Assembly (NCBI RefSeq): GCF_036231905.1
Contig: NZ_JAZARE010000002.1
Span: 372,001-436,000, forward strand
DNA: 64,000 nucleotides
DNA from: CAMLIZ01 sp036231905
Lineage (GTDB): Bacteria; Pseudomonadota; Gammaproteobacteria; Burkholderiales; Burkholderiaceae_C
Direction: 5' to 3'
Made by a program: the position numbers and the translations under genes. Positions 32,137-39,387 of the stretch are shown here, in pieces. Under the pieces are notes generated by a model. It was given only the letters and a program-made list of their open reading frames with translations, did no database searches and was not told where the DNA came from. Each line of letters starts with the position of its first letter. Positions within the stretch are counted from its first letter, which is position 1.

Positions 32137-33504
32137 ATGAACAACCACACCTCCGCCTCCCCGGCCCCCACCCGCCCCCGTGTCGTGCTCATCGGCTGCG
32201 GCTTCGGCGGGCTGGAAGCAGTGCGCCTGCTCTCCAGCGCACCGGTGGACATCACGCTCGTCGACCGCACCAACCACCACCTGTTCCAGCCGCTGCTGTA
32301 CCAGGTGGCCACCGCCAACGTCAGCGCACCGGCGGTGTCCGGGCCGATCCGGCACATCCTGCGGCGCGAGATGCGGCGCGGCAACCTCACCGTGCTGCAG
32401 GCCGAGGTGACCCGCATCGACGCCACCCGGCGCGAGCTGCTGCTGGACCAGGGCCAGGCCTTGCCCTATGACCACCTGATCGTGGCCGCCGGTGCCACCC
32501 ACAGCTACTTCGGCCACGACGAATGGCAGCCGGTGGCGCCTGGCCTGAAGACCCTGGCCGACGCCTTCAACATCCGCGCGCGCATCATCGGCGCCTTCGA
32601 GCGGGCCGAGCTCTGCGCCGATACCGCCCAGGCGCAGCAGTGGCTCAACTTCGTGGTCATCGGCGGCGGCCCCACCGGCGTGGAGCTGGCCGGTGCGCTG
32701 GTGGAGATTGCGCGCCACACCCTGCCCGATGAATTCCGCCGCATCGACTCGCGCCGCGCCCGCGTGGTGCTGGTGGAGGGCTCGGACCGGGTGCTGGGGG
32801 CCTTTCATCCCAGGCTCTCGGAAAGCGCCCGTCGCCAGCTCGAAAAGCTGGGCGTGGAGGTGCGCACCGGCTGCCGCGTCACCGGCATCGACCACCACGG
32901 CGTGACCTATCACGATGCCGCCCATCCCGAGCAGGGCGACCAGCGCATCGAAGCGCGCACCGTGCTGTGGGGCGCCGGGGTGGCCGCCTCGCCGCTGGGC
33001 CGCTCCCTCGCGGAAACCGCCGGTGCCACGCTGGACCGCGCCGGCCGGGTGGTGGTGGAGGCCGACCTCACGGTGCCCGGCCATCCCGAGATCAGCGTGA
33101 TCGGCGACCTGGCGGCCGCCAAGAGCCACGGCAAGAGCGACCCCAAGCCGGTGCCGGGTGTGAGCCCGGCGGCCAAGCAGATGGGCCGCCTGGCCGCGCG
33201 CAACCTGCTGCGCCGCCTGCGCGGCGAGCCGGCTGTAGCCTTCCGCTACCTGGACTACGGCTCGCTCGCCACCATCGGCCGCAAGTCGGCGGTGGTGCAG
33301 CTGGAAGTGCCGGCCATCGGCGAGGTGAAGTGGGGCGGCTACTTCGCCTGGCTGTTCTGGCTCTTCGCGCACGTGTACTTCCTGATCGGCTTCCGCAACC
33401 GGTTGATCGTGCTGTTCGACTGGGCCTGGTCGTACTGGACCTTTGAGCGCCATGCCCGCGTGGTGGCCGAAAGCGCACAAGAGCCGAAGGACGCCCCCGC
33501 CTAG
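32137..33504 (+). CDS. type II NADH dehydrogenase (NDH-2 family)
   Basis: A 455-residue FAD-dependent oxidoreductase of the NDH-2 family, which passes electrons from NADH to quinone without pumping protons. The FAD-binding motif VVLIGCGFGGLEAVRLL and the NADH-binding motif FVVIGGGPTGVELAGALV are intact, and NHHLFQPLLYQVATANVS is the usual NDH-2 signature. The C-terminal end (YFAWLFWLFAHVYFLIGFRN) is hydrophobic and should anchor it to the inner membrane. It starts 64 bp after the TAXI gene. Related sulfide:quinone reductases lack these features. Confidence 0.92.
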   Translation: MNNHTSASPAPTRPRVVLIGCGFGGLEAVRLLSSAPVDITLVDRTNHHLFQPLLYQVATANVSAPAVSGPIRHILRREMRRGNLTVLQAEVTRIDATRRELLLDQGQALPYDHLIVAAGATHSYFGHDEWQPVAPGLKTLADAFNIRARIIGAFERAELCADTAQAQQWLNFVVIGGGPTGVELAGALVEIARHTLPDEFRRIDSRRARVVLVEGSDRVLGAFHPRLSESARRQLEKLGVEVRTGCRVTGIDHHGVTYHDAAHPEQGDQRIEARTVLWGAGVAASPLGRSLAETAGATLDRAGRVVVEADLTVPGHPEISVIGDLAAAKSHGKSDPKPVPGVSPAAKQMGRLAARNLLRRLRGEPAVAFRYLDYGSLATIGRKSAVVQLEVPAIGEVKWGGYFAWLFWLFAHVYFLIGFRNRLIVLFDWAWSYWTFERHARVVAESAQEPKDAPA

Positions 33505-33581
33505 AATCGGCGCCTACCCCCTGCCCACCGGGCCGCGGCGCCCACCCGGCGCCTCGCGGCCCCAACCGCGAGCCCCACACC

Positions 33582-35390
33582 ATGGACACCCGCACCTCGC
33601 CCCAACGCCTTCGCCTCGACCGCCTGCGCGAAGCCCTGCAACGGCGCGGCATCGATGCGCTGCTGGTGCCCTCCAGCGACCCGCATCTCAGCGAGTACCT
33701 GCCCGAACGCTGGCAAGGCCGCGAGTGGCTGTCGGGGTTCACCGGCTCCATGGGCACGCTGGTCGTCACGCGCGACGGCGGCGCGCTGTTCGCCGACATG
33801 CGCTACTGGGAGCAGGCCGAACGCGAGCTCGCCGGCACCGGCCTGGTGCTGGTGAAGATTCCCACCGCAGCGGCCACCCACCACATCGACTGGATCGTGC
33901 AGCAACTGGGCTCGCGCGGCACGCTGGCGGTGGACGGCCAGGTGCTCGGCCTGGCCGCCGCGCAGCAACTGCGCAGCGCGATGGACAAGGCTGGCATCAC
34001 GCTGCGCACCGACATCGACCTGCTGGACGACATCTGGCCCGACCGGCCCGCGCTGCCCACCGCGCCGGTGTTCGAACACCGTGCGCCGCATGCACCCCTG
34101 CCGCGCAGCGCCAAGCTGGCGCAGGTGCGCGAGGCGATGGCGCGCGCGGGCGCGAGCCACCACTTCATTTCCACGGTGGACGACATCGCGTGGCTGTTCA
34201 ACCTGCGTGGCAGCGACGTGGACTACAACCCGGTGTTCCTGGCTCATGCGCTGCTGGACATGAGCGGCTGCACGCTCTACCTGGCGCCCGGCAAGGTGGG
34301 CAGCGATCTGGGAGCCACCCTGCAGGCCGACGGCGTGCGCGTGGCGGACTACACCGAGGCACCACGCGCCCTGGCGGCCCTGCCCGTGGGCAGCCGCCTG
34401 CTGGTGGACCCCAAGCGCGTGACCTTCGGCTTGCGCGAGCATGTGCCCACCGGCGTGGCGGTGATCGAGGCGATCAACCCCAGCACCCTGGCCAAGAGCC
34501 GCAAGACCGCCGAGGAAGCGGCCTTCGTGCGCGAGGCCATGGCCCAGGACGGCGCGGCGATGTGCGAGTTCTACGCCTGGTTCGAGCAGGCGCAGGGCAC
34601 GGAGCGCATCACCGAACTCACCATCGACGAGCGCCTCACCGCCGCACGCGCCAGGCGCCCGGGCTTCGTGGGCTTGAGCTTTTCCACCATCGCCGGCTTC
34701 AACGCCAACGGCGCGATGCCGCACTACCGCGCCACGGCGGATTCACACGCCGTGATCGAAGGCGACGGCCTGCTGCTCATCGATTCCGGCGGCCAGTACC
34801 TGGGCGGCACCACCGACATCACCCGCGTATGGCCGATCGGCACGGTGAGTGACGCACAGAAACGCGACTTCACCCTGGTGCTCAAGGGCACGATGGCGCT
34901 GTCGCGCGCGCGCTTCCCGCGCGGCACGCTGTCCCCCATGCTGGACGCGCTGGCACGCGCGCCGCTCTGGGCCGAAGGCGTGGAATTCGGCCACGGCACC
35001 GGCCACGGCGTGGGCTACTTCCTCAACGTGCACGAAGGCCCGCAGAGCATCTCCAAGGCCCTGCCCGACGCCAACATGGCGATGGAGCCGGGCATGATCA
35101 CCTCCATCGAACCCGGCGTGTACCGCCCCGGCCAATGGGGCGTGCGCATCGAGAACCTGGTGCTCAACGTGCCGGCCGACACGCCCGAAGGCGACCGCTT
35201 CGCCGAGTTCCTGGAATTCGAGACACTCACCCTCTGCCCGATCGACACCCGCTGCATAGACCGCAGCCTGATGCGGCAGGATGAGATCGACTGGCTCAAC
35301 CGCTACCACGCCACCGTCCGCGAACGCTTGGCGCCCTTGGTGAGCGGCGACGCACTGGCTTGGCTAGAAATGCGGACCCAACCGCTCTGA
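33582..35390 (+). CDS. Xaa-Pro aminopeptidase (M24 family, aminopeptidase P)
   Basis: A 602-residue enzyme that removes N-terminal residues preceding proline. Two creatinase-like N-terminal domains (about 10-310) precede the pita-bread catalytic domain. Metal ligands are visible as Asp in LLIDSGGQYLGG, Asp in TTDITRVW, His in FGHGTGHGVGYFLNVHEGP, Glu in ITSIEPGVYRPG and Glu in RIENLVL. This three-domain, roughly 600-residue form matches eukaryotic-like XPNPEP and bacterial homologues rather than the shorter E. coli PepP. No signal peptide was seen, so it is cytoplasmic. A terminator follows. Confidence 0.94.
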   Translation: MDTRTSPQRLRLDRLREALQRRGIDALLVPSSDPHLSEYLPERWQGREWLSGFTGSMGTLVVTRDGGALFADMRYWEQAERELAGTGLVLVKIPTAAATHHIDWIVQQLGSRGTLAVDGQVLGLAAAQQLRSAMDKAGITLRTDIDLLDDIWPDRPALPTAPVFEHRAPHAPLPRSAKLAQVREAMARAGASHHFISTVDDIAWLFNLRGSDVDYNPVFLAHALLDMSGCTLYLAPGKVGSDLGATLQADGVRVADYTEAPRALAALPVGSRLLVDPKRVTFGLREHVPTGVAVIEAINPSTLAKSRKTAEEAAFVREAMAQDGAAMCEFYAWFEQAQGTERITELTIDERLTAARARRPGFVGLSFSTIAGFNANGAMPHYRATADSHAVIEGDGLLLIDSGGQYLGGTTDITRVWPIGTVSDAQKRDFTLVLKGTMALSRARFPRGTLSPMLDALARAPLWAEGVEFGHGTGHGVGYFLNVHEGPQSISKALPDANMAMEPGMITSIEPGVYRPGQWGVRIENLVLNVPADTPEGDRFAEFLEFETLTLCPIDTRCIDRSLMRQDEIDWLNRYHATVRERLAPLVSGDALAWLEMRTQPL

Positions 35391-35393
35391 ACG

Positions 35394-35419
35394 AAAAAAG
35401 CCGGCTCACGCCGGCTTTT
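35394..35419 (+). terminator. intrinsic terminator after the aminopeptidase gene
   Basis: AAAAAAGCCGGC-TCAC-GCCGGCTTTT forms a strong stem with a T-run on the plus strand and an A-run before it. It may also terminate minus-strand transcripts of the chemotaxis gene. Confidence 0.8.
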
Positions 35420-35516
35420 CAACTTCTGACTGGAACCCCCTCCCGGCGGGGGCCCGGGGGAGCGAACATTCACCGGCCCGCCGGAATGGTGACCGCGGGC
35501 CGGGGACTGCAGCCGT

Positions 35517-37088
35517 TCAGGCTGCCGTCAGACGGAACGCGGTCACCATCCCGGCCAGCTTCTGGGCCTGTTCCTTCAGGCTCTCCGCTGCCGCCGCCGA
35601 CTCTTCCACCAGCGCCGCGTTCTGCTGTGTCATCTGGTCCAGCTGGGCCACGGCGGTGTTCACCTGCCCGATGCCGCTGCTCTGTTCGCTGGAGGCGGCG
35701 GTGATCTCGCCGATGATGTCGGTCACACGCTGCACGCTGGCCACGATCTCGTTCATCGTGCTGCCGGCGTCCTGCACCAGGCGCGAGCCGGTCTCCACCT
35801 TGTCCACGCTGGTGCCGATCAGCGCCTTGATTTCCTTGGCGGCTTCGGCGCTGCGCTGGGCCAGCGAACGCACTTCGCCCGCCACCACCGCAAAACCGCG
35901 GCCCTGCTCGCCGGCGCGGGCGGCTTCCACCGCCGCGTTCAGCGCGAGGATGTTGGTCTGGAAGGCAATGCCGTCGATCACGCCGATGATGTCGGCGATC
36001 TTCTTGGAGCTGGTGTTGATCTCGGTCATCGTGGAGACCACCTGGCTCACCACCTGGCCGCCGCGCGAGGCGACGGCGGATGCGGAGCTGGCGAGCTGAT
36101 TGGCCTGCGACGCTGCATCGGCGCTGTGCTTGACCGTGCCGGTGAGCTGCTCCATCGAGCTGGCGGTCTGCTGCAGGTTGGAGGCCGCCATCTCGGTGCG
36201 CTGGCTCAGGTCCTGGTTGCCGGTGGCCACTTCGGCGCTGGCCATCTGGATGCTTTCGGCCGACTGGCGGATCTCGCCGACCAGGGCGCGCAGGCGGTCC
36301 TGCATCGCGCCGATGGCCATCAGCAGGCGGCCGATCTCGTCACGCGAGGTCACCTCGACGGTGGAGCTCAGGTCGCCTTCGGCGATGCGCTCGGCGATGC
36401 GGATGGCGCGGTCAATCGGCAGCTTGACGCTGCGTGTGATGCGCCAGCCCACCAGGCCGCCCACCACCACTGCAGCCACCACCAGGGCGCCGGCGATGAC
36501 CATCGCCCGCATCTGGCCGGCCTTGGCATCTTCATAGCTCTTGTGGCTGAGCGCTTCTTCCACGGCCACCAGCTCGGCCACCTTCTTGCGCCACACCTGC
36601 TCGTTGGGCCGCACCTGCAGCATCAGCGTCATGGTGGCTTCGATGTTGGCGCCGTCCTGGCCCTCCTTGGCGGCGCGCAGCACCAGCGGCATGGTCTTCT
36701 TGGCGGCGGCCTGCAGCTCCTCCATCAGCTTCTTCTCCTCGGCCGTGGCGCCGGCCGCTTCGATGCTGGCAGCCAGGGCCTTCTCGGCCTTGAGATAGTT
36801 GGCCTCGGCGGCCTTCAGCATCTTGACCTCGGAGTCGATCTCCTTCACGTCCGTGAGCAGCGTGATGGACCGGGCCTGCACCGCCAGCTCATTGATGTGG
36901 TTGAGCATCTGCCAGGCCAGGTCGCTCTTGGGGTTGTTCACCTCCACGATCTGGCGCACCCGCTCGCCCATGTTGCGGAATTCGAGCGTATTCAGGCCTG
37001 CCACGGCGGCAAGCATCACAACGAGGCTGGCAAAGCCGAGGGCCAGGCGCCGGCCTACGGACAAATGGGTGAGCGACGAAAGCGTCAT
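35517..37088 (-). CDS. methyl-accepting chemotaxis protein
   Basis: A 523-residue chemoreceptor. A first membrane segment (about 13-32) precedes a helical periplasmic ligand domain of about 165 residues (four-helix-bundle type, beginning near LEFRNMGERVRQIVEVN). A second membrane helix lies near 196-216, then HAMP (ITRSVKLPIDRAIRIAERIA) and a long signalling domain. The hairpin tip reads IIGVIDGIAFQTNILALNAA, with EAARAGEQGRGFAVVAGEVR following. The third in-frame ATG (37088) is chosen because AGAGG lies 7 nt upstream. No CheB/CheR-tethering pentapeptide is seen at the C-terminus. The ligand is unknown. Confidence 0.94.
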   Translation of the reverse strand: MTLSSLTHLSVGRRLALGFASLVVMLAAVAGLNTLEFRNMGERVRQIVEVNNPKSDLAWQMLNHINELAVQARSITLLTDVKEIDSEVKMLKAAEANYLKAEKALAASIEAAGATAEEKKLMEELQAAAKKTMPLVLRAAKEGQDGANIEATMTLMLQVRPNEQVWRKKVAELVAVEEALSHKSYEDAKAGQMRAMVIAGALVVAAVVVGGLVGWRITRSVKLPIDRAIRIAERIAEGDLSSTVEVTSRDEIGRLLMAIGAMQDRLRALVGEIRQSAESIQMASAEVATGNQDLSQRTEMAASNLQQTASSMEQLTGTVKHSADAASQANQLASSASAVASRGGQVVSQVVSTMTEINTSSKKIADIIGVIDGIAFQTNILALNAAVEAARAGEQGRGFAVVAGEVRSLAQRSAEAAKEIKALIGTSVDKVETGSRLVQDAGSTMNEIVASVQRVTDIIGEITAASSEQSSGIGQVNTAVAQLDQMTQQNAALVEESAAAAESLKEQAQKLAGMVTAFRLTAA

Positions 37089-37421
37089 GGGCTGCCTCTT
37101 GGAGTGCATGGTCACGGAATTGTGAGTGGCCGTTTCGGCGGTCACTGGGCCAAATATCGGCCGCTTCCCCTGCCAGTTGAGGACTTTGTGCGCACGTGCA
37201 TGCGCTGGGCGGCGCTGCGGCGCGATGCGGGCGGGCCGCCCGCCTGCAGTTCATGCCGTGCAGGCCGCCGTCCGTCGCAGGCCGCTGGCGGGTCATGCCC
37301 GGCCCGCCTAGAGTGGCATGGTCGCGTCCCGAAAGCGCGATCGACAGACCTCCCGCGATCCCGGGCACAACCCACACAGGGATCGTCTTCAGGCCGGCTC
37401 CCGCCGGCCTTTTTCTTTGGC
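37089..37421. other. 333-bp intergenic region with a candidate small RNA
   Basis: The region lies between the chemoreceptor start and the LytTR regulator stop. The left part should hold the chemoreceptor promoter on the minus strand; I could not place it firmly. The right part holds a plus-strand hairpin with a T-run and no plus-strand gene upstream of it, described separately as a candidate small RNA. Confidence 0.5.
37320..37418 (+). ncRNA. candidate small RNA ending in an intrinsic terminator
   Basis: A plus-strand terminator (AGGCCGGC-TCCC-GCCGGCCT, 37391-37410, then a T-rich tail to 37418) has no plus-strand gene before it. About 75 bp upstream lies a TAGAGT hexamer (37309-37314) that could be a -10 box, though the -35 is poor. 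The transcript would be about 100 nt and contains another stem (CGATCCC, 37356-37362, pairing with GGGATCG, 37379-37385). An alternative is that the hairpin serves the leftward lytTR gene, but on that strand no T-run follows the stem. Confidence 0.35.
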
Positions 37422-38195
37422 CTACATCTGGCGGAAGACGTGCAGGTAGCTGCGGCTGACCGGCAGGAGTTCGGGCCGGCCCTGCATCTGCACCTCGGCC
37501 GTTTCGTTGGGCCCGCGGGTGACCTGCAGCACCTGGCGCAGGTTGACGATCACCGAGCGGTGCACCTGCACGAACACATCGGGGTTGAGCTCGTCGGCCA
37601 GTTCGCGGATGGTCTTGCGGATCAGGGCCTCGCCGCCCTCCCACACCACCAGGGTGTATTTCTCGTCGGAGCGCAGGTAGGCCACCTGGTCCACCGGGAT
37701 CAGGCGCACGGTGTTGCCCACCGACGCCTTGATCCATTGCAGCCAGCCACCGGTGCCCTGGTGGCGCTTGAGTTCGGCGCTCAGGCGCTCGAGCACGGCA
37801 TCCAGCGCCACCGGCGCCTGTGCGGCCGGGTCGCCGGCCCCGAGGCGCTGCTTCAGCCGCTGCACCGTGTCGGCCAGGCGCGCCTCGTCGAAGGGCTTGA
37901 CCAGATAGTCGATGGCCCCGTGGTCGAAGGCCTGCACGGCATATTGTTCGAAGGCCGTGACGAACACCACCTGGGCCCGGCGGGCGATGGAGCGGGCCGC
38001 CTCGATGCCGTTCATGCCGGGCATGTGAACGTCGAGGAACACCACGTCGGGCGCATGCTCGTCGAACAGCTCCACCGCCTCGCGGCCGTTGCGGGCCTGC
38101 GCCACGACGGCCAGCTCCGGCCACAGGCGCGTCAGGTGGGCCGCCAGGCGCTCGCGCAGCAGCGGTTCGTCGTCGGCGATCAGGGCAGTGCTCAT
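37422..38195 (-). CDS. LytTR-family response regulator (AlgR-like)
   Basis: A 257-residue response regulator. The receiver domain has IADDEPLLRERL, phosphoacceptor Asp55 in VVFLDVHMPG, Thr80 in VFVTAFEQYAV and Lys100 in DYLVKPFDE. The C-terminal LytTR DNA-binding domain (about 155-255) has IPVDQVAYLRSDEKYTLV and VHRSVIVNLRQV. The start overlaps the stop of the sensor gene by 4 bp, so the two are translationally coupled. In related bacteria a homologous pair lies near heme genes; here hemC is not adjacent. Confidence 0.94.
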   Translation of the reverse strand: MSTALIADDEPLLRERLAAHLTRLWPELAVVAQARNGREAVELFDEHAPDVVFLDVHMPGMNGIEAARSIARRAQVVFVTAFEQYAVQAFDHGAIDYLVKPFDEARLADTVQRLKQRLGAGDPAAQAPVALDAVLERLSAELKRHQGTGGWLQWIKASVGNTVRLIPVDQVAYLRSDEKYTLVVWEGGEALIRKTIRELADELNPDVFVQVHRSVIVNLRQVLQVTRGPNETAEVQMQGRPELLPVSRSYLHVFRQM

Positions 38196-39286
38196 GGTGC
38201 GGGGGTGAAGATCAGTTCGGCGCGCACGCCGTGCGGGGTCTGTTCGGTCAGTTCCAGCCGGGCGCCCGGCCCGAAGAAGGCCTGCATGCGCTGGCGCAGG
38301 TTGGTCAGGCCCGTGCCCGGCGTGGCGGCTTCGGCCATGCCCACGCCGGTGTCGGCCACCCAGACATGCACGCTGCCATCGGCTGCATCGTTGCGCGCGC
38401 CCACCTCGATGCGGCCGCCCTGCTCGCTCGGGTCCACCCCGTGGCGCACGGCGTTTTCCACCAGGGTGAGCAGCGCCATCGCGGGAAAGCGCAACGCGCG
38501 CAGGGCCGGGTCGATCTCCACCTGGTACTGCAGACGGTCCGGCATGCGCATGAACATCAGCTCCAGGTAGGCCCGCACCAGCGCCTCTTCGCTGCCCAGC
38601 GTGGGGGCGTCGCCATGCAGCTTGGGCATGGCCGCGCGCAGGTAGGCGATCAGGCTCTTGAGCACCTCGGCGGCACGCGGCGAGCCGCTTTCCACCAGCG
38701 CCTGCACATTGGCCAGGGTGTTGAAGAGGAAGTGCGGCTCGATCTGCGCCTGCAGCAGCGACAGCCGCGCGTCCAGGGCCTGCCGCTCCAGCGTGGCGCG
38801 CTCCAGCGCGAAACGCAGCTCCTGCTGGTGGGCCTGCGCATCGCGCTCACGGTAGAGCGCGCCAAGCGCCAGCACCAGCCCCAGCACCAGCGACACGCTG
38901 GACACGATCACGATCCCCGTGACTCGCTCGGGCAGCGCCAGCAGCGCGCTCACATTGCCACCCACCGACAGCAGGTAGACCAGCAGCGTGGCCAGCGGCG
39001 CGGCGATCACCACCGCCAGCACCTGCGCCATCCAGCGCGGCAGCCAGCGCGGCGACCATTGGCGCGCCGCGGTGAAGGCCAGCAGCAGCGCCATCGACAG
39101 GAACAGCGTGCGCCCCAGCAGTACCGGGAAGGGCGGCAGGAACAGCGGGTTGAGCGCTGCGGCCACCACCACCGCCAGCACCAGCGCGATGAGCACGCTG
39201 CGCCCGGTCAGGGCGGAAAAAAACGACCCGGGCGGCGGCGCGGTATCGGGTGGCGGCGTGGGCACCACGGGCGGGGCTGCAGACAT
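38192..39286 (-). CDS. LytS/AlgZ-type sensor histidine kinase
   Basis: A 364-residue membrane sensor kinase of the His_kinase family. A Pro-rich N-terminus precedes four hydrophobic segments (about 30-50, 55-73, 86-107, 122-143). The dimerisation/phosphoacceptor segment is QIEPHFLFNTLANVQALVE, with His185. The ATPase part has the N box LTLVENAVRHGVDPSEQGG and the G box VADTGVGMAEA, then GTGLTNLRQRMQAFFG. The ATG at 39286 is preferred over a GTG at 39310, though neither has a strong ribosome-binding site. It is the partner of the LytTR regulator. Confidence 0.9.
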   Translation of the reverse strand: MSAAPPVVPTPPPDTAPPPGSFFSALTGRSVLIALVLAVVVAAALNPLFLPPFPVLLGRTLFLSMALLLAFTAARQWSPRWLPRWMAQVLAVVIAAPLATLLVYLLSVGGNVSALLALPERVTGIVIVSSVSLVLGLVLALGALYRERDAQAHQQELRFALERATLERQALDARLSLLQAQIEPHFLFNTLANVQALVESGSPRAAEVLKSLIAYLRAAMPKLHGDAPTLGSEEALVRAYLELMFMRMPDRLQYQVEIDPALRALRFPAMALLTLVENAVRHGVDPSEQGGRIEVGARNDAADGSVHVWVADTGVGMAEAATPGTGLTNLRQRMQAFFGPGARLELTEQTPHGVRAELIFTPAP

Positions 39287-39387
39287 AGGGCCCGACGATA
39301 CCCCCGGCACTGCGGCCCTCCAATGGCCGCGCAGGCCGGATGCGACGGACGACGGTTTGGGGGCTGCCGCTGGCGGCCCGACGCGCG

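Noticed and set aside
37391..37418. Terminator for the LytTR regulator gene
   Set aside because: The T-run is on the plus strand, while that gene is transcribed on the minus strand. On the minus strand the stem is followed by TGAAGACG rather than a T-run, so I favour a plus-strand RNA.
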